Notes: generated by a model from the letters alone, not told the origin. A stretch of DNA of 5,446 nucleotides from Chitinophagaceae bacterium (GCA_019454915.1 JACFNM010000284.1:1-5446); one strand, 5' to 3'. Shown: positions 1 through 5,446, counted from the first letter of the stretch. Translations and numbers: made by a program.

Positions 1-1
1 T

Positions 2-424
2 CTCGATGACCAGATTGTGATGCACAACCTGAAGGAACAAAAGGTCATCTTCCCGATCCTTCACGACCGCATGCTTGATAACGGCGAACACGGCATTGGC
101 CCCGTAAGGGAGACCGCTGTTGATATGCTGGAAAATGATCATGTCAAGATGATGGAGCTGGGCACCCTTACGTTCAGCCTGCTGGGTATCTCGTCGCGCA
201 TTACCGATCTGGTTTCCCGGGCACTGCTGCTGGATACGGCAATTGAACAGGGATTGCAGTTGGTAGAGATGATGCGGCTTCATGTTTTCAGGGAAGACAA
301 CGTTGCTTTCCCGCTGGCGCATAAATACCTGAAACCCGAAGATTACGACGACATGGTCGCCAAAATGAAAAAATATTTCTCCATCAAAGTACCGGAAAAA
401 ACCATGCAGCATGCTGAAGGATAG
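2..424 (+). CDS. Hemerythrin-like (HHE) di-iron protein, 5'-truncated
   Basis: The reading frame is open to the window edge (first full codon at 2, about 140 residues visible), so the true start lies upstream and the GTG/ATG near 17-22 should not be taken as the start. Two HxxxE motifs are visible, each followed by a phenylalanine-proline turn: His8-x3-Glu12 (HNLKEQ, then IFP) and His94-x3-Glu98 (HVFRED, then AFP), numbered from the first visible codon. Between them lies an ENDH segment with His47. This arrangement is the metal-ligand pattern of hemerythrin HHE four-helix bundles, which bind a non-haem di-iron centre. An earlier ligand His would be upstream. Known relatives bind O2 or NO, or act in iron-sulfur repair (YtfE/ScdA type); which of these applies cannot be told here. 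No signal peptide is visible, so a cytoplasmic site is likely but the N-terminus is missing. The 3' end overlaps moaA by 14 nt, suggesting co-transcription and translational coupling. Confidence 0.85.
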   Translation, partial: LDDQIVMHNLKEQKVIFPILHDRMLDNGEHGIGPVRETAVDMLENDHVKMMELGTLTFSLLGISSRITDLVSRALLLDTAIEQGLQLVEMMRLHVFREDNVAFPLAHKYLKPEDYDDMVAKMKKYFSIKVPEKTMQHAEG

Positions 425-1394
425 TTTCAACAGGATACACGATTATCTGCGGATATCCCTGACGGATAAATGCAACCTGCATTGCAGCTATTGCAATCCG
501 GTGACGGCTGCCCTGAAACATCTGCCTCATGCACAATTGATGACGGCACCGGAAATTGAAACGATCGCTTCAACCTTTGTTAAACTCGGTGTCAAAAAAA
601 TCAGATTGACCGGCGGTGAACCGCTCGTGCGTAAAGACGCGGCGGAGATCATCAGAAGATTATCTGAGTTTCCGGTTGAACTGGCCATCACTACCAACGG
701 CGTTTTTGTTCATCAATTCATTGACACTTTTAAACAGGCGTCTTTACAATCGGTCAATGTGAGCCTCGACTCGTTAAACAAAGAAAAGTGTGCCACCGTA
801 GCCGGACGCAATGTCTTTGACCGGGTGTGGAAGAATACCTGTTTGCTGTTGGATAACGGCTTTCATGTCAAGGTCAACATGGTGGTCATGAAAGGTGTGA
901 ACACCGATGAGATTTTGGATTTTGTGGAGTTGACCAGAGACTTGCCGCTGCACATTCGGTTTATTGAATTCATGCCGTTTACGGGTAACCGTTGGGATAG
1001 CCGCCAGGTGATATCCTACAAAGAAATACTGCAAATCATTTCTGAGGAATATGATTTCATCAAGCTGAAAGATGAACTCCACGATACCTCTAAAAAATTT
1101 ATGGTGCCGGGATTCAAGGGGACCTTTGCAGTCATCAGCACCATGAGCCTTCCGTTCTGCGGAGATTGTAACAGGCTGCGTCTGACTGCTGACGGTAAGA
1201 TGAAAAATTGCCTCTTCTCCAAAAGCGAATCCGATCTGTTGGGCGCGCTCCGCAGAGGCGAAGACATCGAACCCGTCATCAGGAAATGCGTATGGGATAA
1301 AAAAGAGGTTCAGGGTGGACAGATTCTTACAGCCTACAAAAAATTAGACGGCATGGAATTAAAGAACAGAAGTATGATTCATATCGGAGGATAA
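411..1394 (+). CDS. moaA: GTP 3',8-cyclase MoaA (radical SAM, Moco biosynthesis)
   Basis: MoaA is the cytoplasmic radical SAM enzyme that converts GTP to 3',8-cyclo-7,8-dihydro-GTP, the first step of molybdopterin synthesis; MoaC then completes cPMP. The 327-residue protein has the usual family length. The radical SAM cluster motif is Cys21-x3-Cys25-x2-Cys28 (CNLHCSYC), followed by the SAM-binding TGGEPLVR at 67-74 and TTNG at 94-97. The C-terminal substrate-binding [4Fe-4S] cluster ligands are Cys250-x2-Cys253-x13-Cys267 (CGDCNRLRLT then NC). The protein ends RSMIHIGG; the terminal GlyGly is the conserved tail that reaches into the active site. The ATG at 411 is chosen because the N-terminal FNRIHDYLRISLTDKC follows at the normal distance; it lies inside the hemerythrin gene (14 nt overlap) with no clear Shine-Dalgarno. 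One small oddity is Asn29 after the CxxxCxxC motif, where many MoaA proteins have Met or Leu before the proline. All catalytic features are intact. Confidence 0.97.
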   Translation: MLKDSFNRIHDYLRISLTDKCNLHCSYCNPVTAALKHLPHAQLMTAPEIETIASTFVKLGVKKIRLTGGEPLVRKDAAEIIRRLSEFPVELAITTNGVFVHQFIDTFKQASLQSVNVSLDSLNKEKCATVAGRNVFDRVWKNTCLLLDNGFHVKVNMVVMKGVNTDEILDFVELTRDLPLHIRFIEFMPFTGNRWDSRQVISYKEILQIISEEYDFIKLKDELHDTSKKFMVPGFKGTFAVISTMSLPFCGDCNRLRLTADGKMKNCLFSKSESDLLGALRRGEDIEPVIRKCVWDKKEVQGGQILTAYKKLDGMELKNRSMIHIGG

Positions 1395-1407
1395 AAATTG
1401 GATAACC

Positions 1408-2583
1408 ATGACTGAAGTAAACGAAGCCAGAAAGATTATTCTCGACAACTGCACTACCACGGCCGTTGATGAGATGCCTTTGTTGTCTGCGACGGGCTTC
1501 GTACTTGCTGAGCCCGTTTATTCGGCCATTGATACACCGCCCTTCGACCAGTCGGCCATGGACGGCTTTGCTTTTTCTTTCGATAAGTGGGACAAAAAAT
1601 CTGCGCTGAAAGTGGTCGGCGAAGAACGTGCCGGTGATGACAGCGGCATACTGGTGAAACAGCAGGAGGCTGTCCGCATCTTTACCGGAGCGCCCCTACC
1701 CCACGGAGCCGATACAGTGGTAATGCAGGAAAAAGTTTCTGATGCAGATGGAGGAATCCTCATAGAAGATGCGGCAATTGCCAAAGGAAGCAACGTAAGG
1801 CCCAAAGCATCCCAAACGAAAATGCACCGGATCGCCTTACCTGCCGGACATTACCTGTCGCCCGCATCCATCGCCTTCCTCGCGGGTATTGGAACTGAAA
1901 AAGTAAAAGTATATAGCCATCCCAAAATAAGTATCATCGTTACCGGCAGCGAACTGACCCCACCGGGTACCCCCCTGGAAAAAGGAAAAATTTATGAATC
2001 CAATTCGTTTGGATTAGCCGCTGCACTACACCGGCTGCACATTCAACCCGCAGCTATACTGACAACCAGGGATGACCGGGAAGAAATCCGCGAAGCGATA
2101 CAAAGCCAACTTGATAGCGATATCATTTTGCTAAGTGCAGGCATTTCGGTGGGTGATTACGATTTTGTGGCAGGAGCACTTGAAGATTGCGGTGTTAAAA
2201 AGATATTTCACAAGGTAAAACAGAAACCCGGCAAGCCGCTTTATTTCGGCAGATACCGGAACTCGCTGGTTTTCGGGCTTCCGGGAAATCCGGCTTCGGC
2301 TCTGACCTGCTTTTATGAATACGTTCAGGATGCCATCCTATGTTCCTGTAAAAAAGAGACCGGCAGGAAGATAGTACTTCCGCTACTGAATGATTATACG
2401 AAGCGAAAAGGGCTGACTTATTTTCTGAAAGGAAAAATCGCTAATGGTGGTGTTGAAATATTAAAGCATCAGGAAAGCTATCTGATGAATTCCTTTGCCG
2501 AAGCCGATTGCCTTGTCGAACTCGAAGAAGGAAAAGAGAATTTTCAAAAAGGAGAACCGGTAAAAGTGAGAATGATTGTTTAA
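1408..2583 (+). CDS. moeA: Molybdopterin molybdenumtransferase MoeA
   Basis: MoeA inserts molybdate into adenylylated molybdopterin (made by MogA or MoaB-type enzymes) to give Mo-MPT, in the cytoplasm and normally as a dimer. The 391-residue product is of usual MoeA length. Motifs in order: DTPPFDQSAMDGF at 42-54, FTGAPLPHGADTVV at 92-105, the MoCF-fold strand IVTGSEL at 177-183, GKIYESNS at 193-200, LLSAGISVGDYDF at 241-253 (Ala244 where many homologues have Gly in an SGG turn), KQKPGKPLYFG at 271-281, and GLPGNPAS at 290-297. A C-terminal beta domain (MoeA domain IV) follows to residue 391. The start ATG at 1408 is 13 nt after moaA's stop; a GGAGG at 1386-1390 is formed by moaA's final Gly codons but lies 17 nt upstream, further than usual. 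No upstream in-frame start competes. The next gene begins 17 nt downstream. Confidence 0.96.
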   Translation: MTEVNEARKIILDNCTTTAVDEMPLLSATGFVLAEPVYSAIDTPPFDQSAMDGFAFSFDKWDKKSALKVVGEERAGDDSGILVKQQEAVRIFTGAPLPHGADTVVMQEKVSDADGGILIEDAAIAKGSNVRPKASQTKMHRIALPAGHYLSPASIAFLAGIGTEKVKVYSHPKISIIVTGSELTPPGTPLEKGKIYESNSFGLAAALHRLHIQPAAILTTRDDREEIREAIQSQLDSDIILLSAGISVGDYDFVAGALEDCGVKKIFHKVKQKPGKPLYFGRYRNSLVFGLPGNPASALTCFYEYVQDAILCSCKKETGRKIVLPLLNDYTKRKGLTYFLKGKIANGGVEILKHQESYLMNSFAEADCLVELEEGKENFQKGEPVKVRMIV

Positions 2584-2600
2584 TTGAAAACAGTGTAACC

Positions 2601-3332
2601 ATGTCCATAGAGATTATATTTTTTATTTTTTTGTTTATTGTAGCCATGCTTTATGCATCTGTCGGACACGGAGGTGCCAGCGGCTATCTGGCGCTGATGG
2701 CTTTCTTTTCTTTTGCTCCGGCCACTATGCGCCCAACTGCCCTGGTGCTCAACATCTTTGTTTCTTTCATCGCCTTCACGCAATATTACCGCGGCGGCCA
2801 TTTCAGATGGCGGTTGTTCTGGCCTTTTGCCATTGCTTCCATTCCGGCGGCCTTCCTGGGCGGACTGATTACCATTGACGCCAGGCTATACAAAATCATT
2901 CTGGGGACACTGTTGTTGTTCCCCGTGATCAGATTGGGCGGATTCAAATTAGAGGAATCGGACGGAGACAAAGAGCAGAGTATCGCGGGCTCACTGCTCA
3001 TAGGCGGTGCTATCGGATTGCTGTCAGGAATGATCGGCATCGGTGGCGGTATCATCCTCAGTCCGGCCGTATTATTGCTGCACTGGGCTAATATGAAACA
3101 GACAGCAGCCATATCCGCTTTGTTCATCTTAGTTAACTCCATTGCGGGGCTTGCCGGATTGTTTATCCGTGGTTTTGATTTCGATCCGGCTATGGTGTGG
3201 ATGATCGTGGTGGCACTGGCAGGCGGACTGACGGGTTCGTATCTGGGCGCTATCAAAGCAAAGGGGTTGTTATTAAAACGGGTACTGGCTTTCGTATTGC
3301 TGATTGCATCTATCAAACTTTTATTCACCTGA
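2601..3332 (+). CDS. Sulfite exporter TauE/SafE-family membrane permease
   Basis: This is a 243-residue, strongly hydrophobic protein with about eight predicted membrane segments by eye (near residues 4-22, 30-42, 46-62, 72-92, 97-113, 129-157, 168-188, 197-217 and 225-242; some may be re-entrant). The family hallmark is an internal duplication of two six-to-eight-helix-type halves, each starting with a glycine-rich motif: ASVGHGGASGY at 19-29 and GMIGIGGGIILSP at 143-155, joined by a hydrophilic loop at 115-127 rich in Glu/Asp/Lys. Known relatives export sulfite, sulfoacetate or other sulfur-containing or organic anions, but specificity cannot be read from sequence. The open frame extends upstream to 2508 inside moeA; the ATG at 2601 is chosen because the preceding 31 codons are highly charged and overlap moeA, while the helix begins right after Met-Ser-Ile. 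It sits 17 nt after moeA and 19 nt before the SUOX-type lipoprotein gene, so it is probably in the same transcript. A link to sulfite or molybdate handling is an inference. Confidence 0.9.
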   Translation: MSIEIIFFIFLFIVAMLYASVGHGGASGYLALMAFFSFAPATMRPTALVLNIFVSFIAFTQYYRGGHFRWRLFWPFAIASIPAAFLGGLITIDARLYKIILGTLLLFPVIRLGGFKLEESDGDKEQSIAGSLLIGGAIGLLSGMIGIGGGIILSPAVLLLHWANMKQTAAISALFILVNSIAGLAGLFIRGFDFDPAMVWMIVVALAGGLTGSYLGAIKAKGLLLKRVLAFVLLIASIKLLFT

Positions 3333-3351
3333 AGGGAAAATAAAAAAACAC

Positions 3352-3957
3352 ATGAAAAACAATTTATTTCTGATCATACTGCTTCTGACCTTCATGGGTA
3401 TAAACGGGTGTTATTTCCAAAGCAATGAAGCAGATAACAATACCATCAACACCAAATTTGTTTCGTCGGAAAGCCCAGAACATAATCATGATTTTTCCGG
3501 AGAAGATAGTCATGAGTATTACAGTACGACCCTGACCGTAAAAGGAGATGTGCGTTTTCCTCTCACACTGACAGTGGATTCCTTAAAGAAAATGCGAACT
3601 ATCGGACTGGATAGTTTTAATATCGTTTGTCAGTCGGGAGCAGTGACCGACAAAACCGTAAAAAGCAGAGGCGTATTGCTGAAAGATATTCTGGAGAAAG
3701 CATCAATTGCTCAAACCAGCCACAAGGACAGGAATTTCTATATCGTAGCCAAAGGCAATGATGGCTATATGGCAACTTTTTCATGGGCTGAGTTATTCAA
3801 CAATCCTACCGGTGAAAATACTTACGTCACATATGAAGAGGATGGGTTACCGATAAAAGAGAAAGGCGCCATGATTCTCAATTGTACCAATGATATCAAA
3901 ACCGGGCCACGTCATGTTGTTTGGTTAAGCAGTATAGAAGTAAACAGAGTGAAGTAG
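3352..3957 (+). CDS. Lipoprotein with molybdopterin-binding (sulfite-oxidase-type) domain
   Basis: A 201-residue protein. Residues 1-19 form a Sec-type signal (Lys2, then a hydrophobic run LFLIILLLTF) ending in a lipobox-like ING-Cys20, so it is probably lipid-anchored and exported. Residues 21-57 form a polar linker with a His/acid cluster (His44, His46, His54, with Asp and Glu around them). Residues 58-201 resemble the oxidoreductase molybdopterin-binding domain (SUOX fold): LTVKGDV at 61-67, PLTLTVDSL at 70-78, IVCQSG at 91-96, GVLLKDILEKA at 107-117, NDGYMATFSWAEL at 136-148, and GPRHVVWLSSIEV at 185-197. Cys93 lies where the family places its molybdenum-ligating Cys; Cys178 (NCTND) is a second Cys. 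The signal has no twin arginine, unlike exported Moco enzymes such as YedY/MsrP, so cofactor binding is uncertain. The open frame extends back to 3304 inside the permease gene, but the ATG at 3352 starts the signal peptide. The catalytic role and redox partner are unknown. Confidence 0.82.
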   Translation: MKNNLFLIILLLTFMGINGCYFQSNEADNNTINTKFVSSESPEHNHDFSGEDSHEYYSTTLTVKGDVRFPLTLTVDSLKKMRTIGLDSFNIVCQSGAVTDKTVKSRGVLLKDILEKASIAQTSHKDRNFYIVAKGNDGYMATFSWAELFNNPTGENTYVTYEEDGLPIKEKGAMILNCTNDIKTGPRHVVWLSSIEVNRVK

Positions 3958-4002
3958 CGGCTTAATAAAAGATTAATAGAACAAAAAATAAATACTCTTT
4001 GA

Positions 4003-4617
4003 TTGAAAACGAAAAATCCTGAAATATCAACTTCCGTTTTTACAGCCTACATTCTTGCAGGAGGCAAAAGTTCCCGCATGGGGACAGACAAGGGTCTGAT
4101 GATGTTTGAAGGAGAACCGATGATTAAGAGAATCATAGACAGGTTGCAGCAGGTTGTGGAGAAGGTAGTTGTCATTTCAGATAACCCGTTCTATAAAGAT
4201 TTCGATGTGGAGGTGATCGGCGATGTTATCCGAAACATCGGACCGGCCGGTGGCATTTATTCCGCTATGCATCACGAACCGGAAAGGTCGTTTTTCGTCG
4301 TCAGTTGCGATATGCCGTTTATCACCCCGGCTGCTGTCAGATATGTCATCAGTGAAGGCAGCGGCAGCCCCATCGCATTGCCATTCTTTCAAAATCAATG
4401 GCAGCCGTTGTTTGGATTATATTCCGGCAGTTGCATGGAAAAATGGGGAGCGCTGATAAACAACGGCCACACCAAACTGAAGGAAATGGTGACGCACTTC
4501 AACGTCAAAAAATTACAGGTGGATGATGAGCCGGTCTTCAACGACCGGTTGTTCACCAACCTCAACGATAAAAGAGATTTGGAAAATGCACTAAAATTCA
4601 GTTACCATGAAAGTTAA
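4003..4617 (+). CDS. mobA: Molybdenum cofactor guanylyltransferase MobA (TTG start)
   Basis: MobA transfers GMP from GTP to Mo-molybdopterin to make MGD, the cofactor of DMSO-reductase-family enzymes such as nitrate reductases and formate dehydrogenases. The 204-residue product has the family's normal length. It shows the nucleotidyltransferase signature LAGGKSSRMGTDKG at 18-31, GPAGGIYSAM at 80-89, the metal-binding CDMPF at 102-106, and a C-terminal FTNLNDKRDLENA, matching the family's usual N-x-N-x3-DL ending. The start is TTG at 4003: a TGA at 4000-4002 closes the frame immediately upstream, and no ATG, GTG or other TTG occurs before the essential glycine-rich loop, the next Met being Met26 inside it. 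No Shine-Dalgarno is seen in the 45-nt A/T-rich gap before it. The 3' end overlaps moaD by 11 nt. An alternative specificity (MocA-type CMP or AMP transfer) is unlikely given the moa/moe context. Confidence 0.95.
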   Translation: MKTKNPEISTSVFTAYILAGGKSSRMGTDKGLMMFEGEPMIKRIIDRLQQVVEKVVVISDNPFYKDFDVEVIGDVIRNIGPAGGIYSAMHHEPERSFFVVSCDMPFITPAAVRYVISEGSGSPIALPFFQNQWQPLFGLYSGSCMEKWGALINNGHTKLKEMVTHFNVKKLQVDDEPVFNDRLFTNLNDKRDLENALKFSYHES

Positions 4618-4840
4618 TGTTCTGTCATTCGGGCAGGTTGCCGACATCACGGGTGAGACAAGCCTGATGATTTCATCGGTAAAAAATACGGCAGAGCTCA
4701 ACCATCTGCTACAGGAGCAGTATCCCGGATTACGTGCTGTCAAATATTTAATGGCTGTCAATAAAAAAATGATTCAAACGGAAACAAGTTTAAACGACGG
4801 AGATACGGTGGCCTTGCTGCCGCCATTTTCGGGAGGTTAA
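4607..4840 (+). CDS. moaD: Molybdopterin synthase sulfur carrier subunit MoaD
   Basis: MoaD is the small ubiquitin-like subunit of molybdopterin synthase. Its C-terminal glycine is adenylated by MoeB, converted to a thiocarboxylate, and supplies the dithiolene sulfurs together with MoaE. The product is 77 residues, the usual size. It begins with the beta strand VNVLSFGQVADITG, has the central LNHLLQEQYPGL helix, and ends in the diagnostic LLPPFSGG, with the GlyGly tail at 76-77 that is essential for thiocarboxylation. ThiS-type proteins are shorter and lack the LLPP run, so MoaD is preferred. The ATG at 4607 overlaps the end of mobA by 11 nt, implying translational coupling. Its partner E1 gene starts 2 nt after its stop, the expected pairing. 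The large subunit MoaE is not in the window. Confidence 0.95.
   Translation: MKVNVLSFGQVADITGETSLMISSVKNTAELNHLLQEQYPGLRAVKYLMAVNKKMIQTETSLNDGDTVALLPPFSGG
4831..4836 (+). promoter_or_regulatory. Ribosome binding site of moeB
   Basis: GGGAGG lies six bases before the moeB ATG, a good Shine-Dalgarno match at good spacing and the only convincing one in the window. It falls on the last Ser codon's G and the two Gly codons (gga ggt) that encode MoaD's essential C-terminal GlyGly, so the same bases serve both genes. It supports the 4843 start. Confidence 0.6.
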
Positions 4841-4842
4841 AA

Positions 4843-5446
4843 ATGAATAACACAAATAAATATAAAAGATACGACCGGCAGATCATGCTGAAGGGTTTTG
4901 GCGTGGAGGCGCAGGAAAAGCTTTTTGCAGCAAAGGTTCTGGTAATCGGCGCAGGCGGGCTCGGTTGTCCTGCCCTGCAATATTTATCCGCAGCAGGAAC
5001 AGGTACGATCGGAATCGTAGATTACGATAATGTGGAACTGACCAATCTGCAAAGGCAAACACTATTCAGTGTAGCAGACATTGGCAGGCCAAAAGCACAC
5101 GTTGCAGCCGAAAAATTGCAAGCCTTCAACCCTGATGTTCACTTTCGTGTACATCAGGTAAGACTGGCACCTAATAATGCAGCAGACATCATCAACGATT
5201 ACGACCTGGTTATTGACGGGACGGATAATTTCGCGACCAGGTATATGGTCAACGACGCTTGCGTCCTGTTGGGCAAACCGCTTATTTACGGAGCGGTATT
5301 GCGTTTTGAGGGGCAGACCGGTGTATTCAATATGAAGGATTTGAAAACGGGTGAAACCACCAACTACCGCGACCTGTTTCCGCAACCACCGGCGCCCGAA
5401 AACGTACCATCCTGTACCGAAGCCGGTGTACTGGGTGTATTACCCG
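4843..5446 (+). CDS. moeB: Molybdopterin-synthase adenylyltransferase MoeB/MoeZ-type, 3'-truncated
   Basis: This is an E1-like (ThiF/MoeB/HesA family) enzyme that uses ATP to adenylate the C-terminal Gly of MoaD. 201 codons are visible and the frame is still open at the window end. It begins at an ATG preceded by GGGAGG six bases upstream. Visible motifs: YDRQIML at 10-16, the nucleotide-binding GAGGLGCPALQYL at 36-48, VDYDNVELTNLQRQ at 59-72 with Asp60 and Arg71 of the adenylation site, DGTDNFATRY at 125-134, and SCTEAGVLGV at 190-199 with the conserved Cys191. The first zinc CxxC of E. coli MoeB is missing: the site reads NYRDLFPQPP (174-183), so Asn174 and Asp177 replace the cysteines. This matches the MoeZ/MoeBR-style variants known from cyanobacteria and mycobacteria, which often carry a C-terminal rhodanese domain; that part is outside the window. 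A ThiF assignment is possible by fold alone, but adjacency to moaD favours the Moco role. Confidence 0.93.
   Translation, partial: MNNTNKYKRYDRQIMLKGFGVEAQEKLFAAKVLVIGAGGLGCPALQYLSAAGTGTIGIVDYDNVELTNLQRQTLFSVADIGRPKAHVAAEKLQAFNPDVHFRVHQVRLAPNNAADIINDYDLVIDGTDNFATRYMVNDACVLLGKPLIYGAVLRFEGQTGVFNMKDLKTGETTNYRDLFPQPPAPENVPSCTEAGVLGVLP

Noticed and set aside
774..1279. Two overlapping minus-strand open frames opposite moaA
   Set aside because: They lie opposite a gene with all its catalytic motifs, show no recognisable domain, and are explained as shadows.
2508..2600. Extended N-terminus of the permease (31 extra residues)
   Set aside because: The extra codons overlap moeA, encode a highly charged stretch unlike the family, and the ATG at 2601 directly precedes the first membrane helix.
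2786..3328. 180-codon minus-strand open frame opposite the permease gene
   Set aside because: It is the longest shadow, but its Pro/Ser/Asn-rich composition is what the complement of hydrophobic membrane codons gives; the + strand has a clear TauE/SafE pattern.
3304..3351. Extended N-terminus of the lipoprotein (16 extra residues)
   Set aside because: They overlap the permease gene and would bury the signal peptide; the ATG at 3352 gives a standard lysine-plus-hydrophobic signal.
3962..3976. Small inverted repeat TTAAT/ATTAA after the lipoprotein gene, as a terminator
   Set aside because: It is a five-pair A/T-only stem with no following T run, too weak for an intrinsic terminator.
3993..4001. 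Possible Bacteroidota -7 promoter element (TACTCTTTG) before mobA
   Set aside because: It has one base too many between TA and TTTG compared with the TAnnTTTG consensus, no matching -33 element was found, and it ends one base before the start codon, leaving no room for a leader.
4221..4251. Inverted repeat CGATGTT/AACATCG (6-nt loop) directly followed by the palindrome ACCGGCCGGT inside mobA
   Set aside because: Both fall in codons for the conserved IGD...GPAGG stretch and no regulatory role is suggested; short palindromes of this kind are expected by chance.
4223..4456. 77-codon + strand frame within mobA
   Set aside because: It is out of frame inside conserved mobA sequence, with no motif and no initiation signal.
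5062..5385. 107-codon minus-strand frame opposite moeB
   Set aside because: The + strand carries an intact E1 enzyme frame running to the window end; the minus frame has no recognisable features.

Overview
The window is almost entirely protein-coding. All genes are on the + strand and closely packed, with overlaps of 14 and 11 nt and gaps of 2 to 45 nt. It reads as one operon for molybdenum cofactor (Moco) biosynthesis. The protein style points to Bacteroidota: the MoeB variant, a standalone lipid-anchored SUOX-type domain, A-rich leaders mostly without Shine-Dalgarno sites, and moderate base composition. This taxonomic call is an inference from protein flavour, not from a marker gene.

Layout: (1) the 3' part of a hemerythrin-like di-iron protein, cut by the window start; (2) moaA, overlapping it by 14 nt; (3) moeA; (4) a TauE/SafE-family membrane permease; (5) a small lipoprotein with a molybdopterin-binding (sulfite-oxidase-type) domain; (6) mobA, with a TTG start; (7) moaD, overlapping mobA by 11 nt; (8) a moeB/moeZ-type E1-like enzyme, cut by the window end.

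How the genes fit together: MoaA starts the conversion of GTP towards cyclic pyranopterin monophosphate. MoeB adenylates the C-terminal GlyGly of MoaD, which then carries the sulfur used to make molybdopterin. MoeA inserts molybdate. MobA adds GMP to make the MGD form needed by DMSO-reductase-family enzymes such as respiratory nitrate reductases. The steps needing MoaC, MoaE and a MogA/MoaB-type adenylyltransferase are absent here and presumably lie outside the window. MobA implies that at least one client enzyme uses MGD, so the SUOX-type lipoprotein, whose family uses non-nucleotide Mo-MPT, is unlikely to be the only client. The upstream hemerythrin is compatible with a nitrate/NO respiration neighbourhood, but nothing in the window proves it.

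The least ordinary part is the permease-lipoprotein pair between moeA and mobA. The lipoprotein has a plain Sec/lipoprotein signal without twin arginines, which is hard to reconcile with the cytoplasmic Moco loading expected of its fold. No RNA genes, mobile elements, CRISPR arrays or long repeats were seen, and there is no gene-free stretch over 45 nt.
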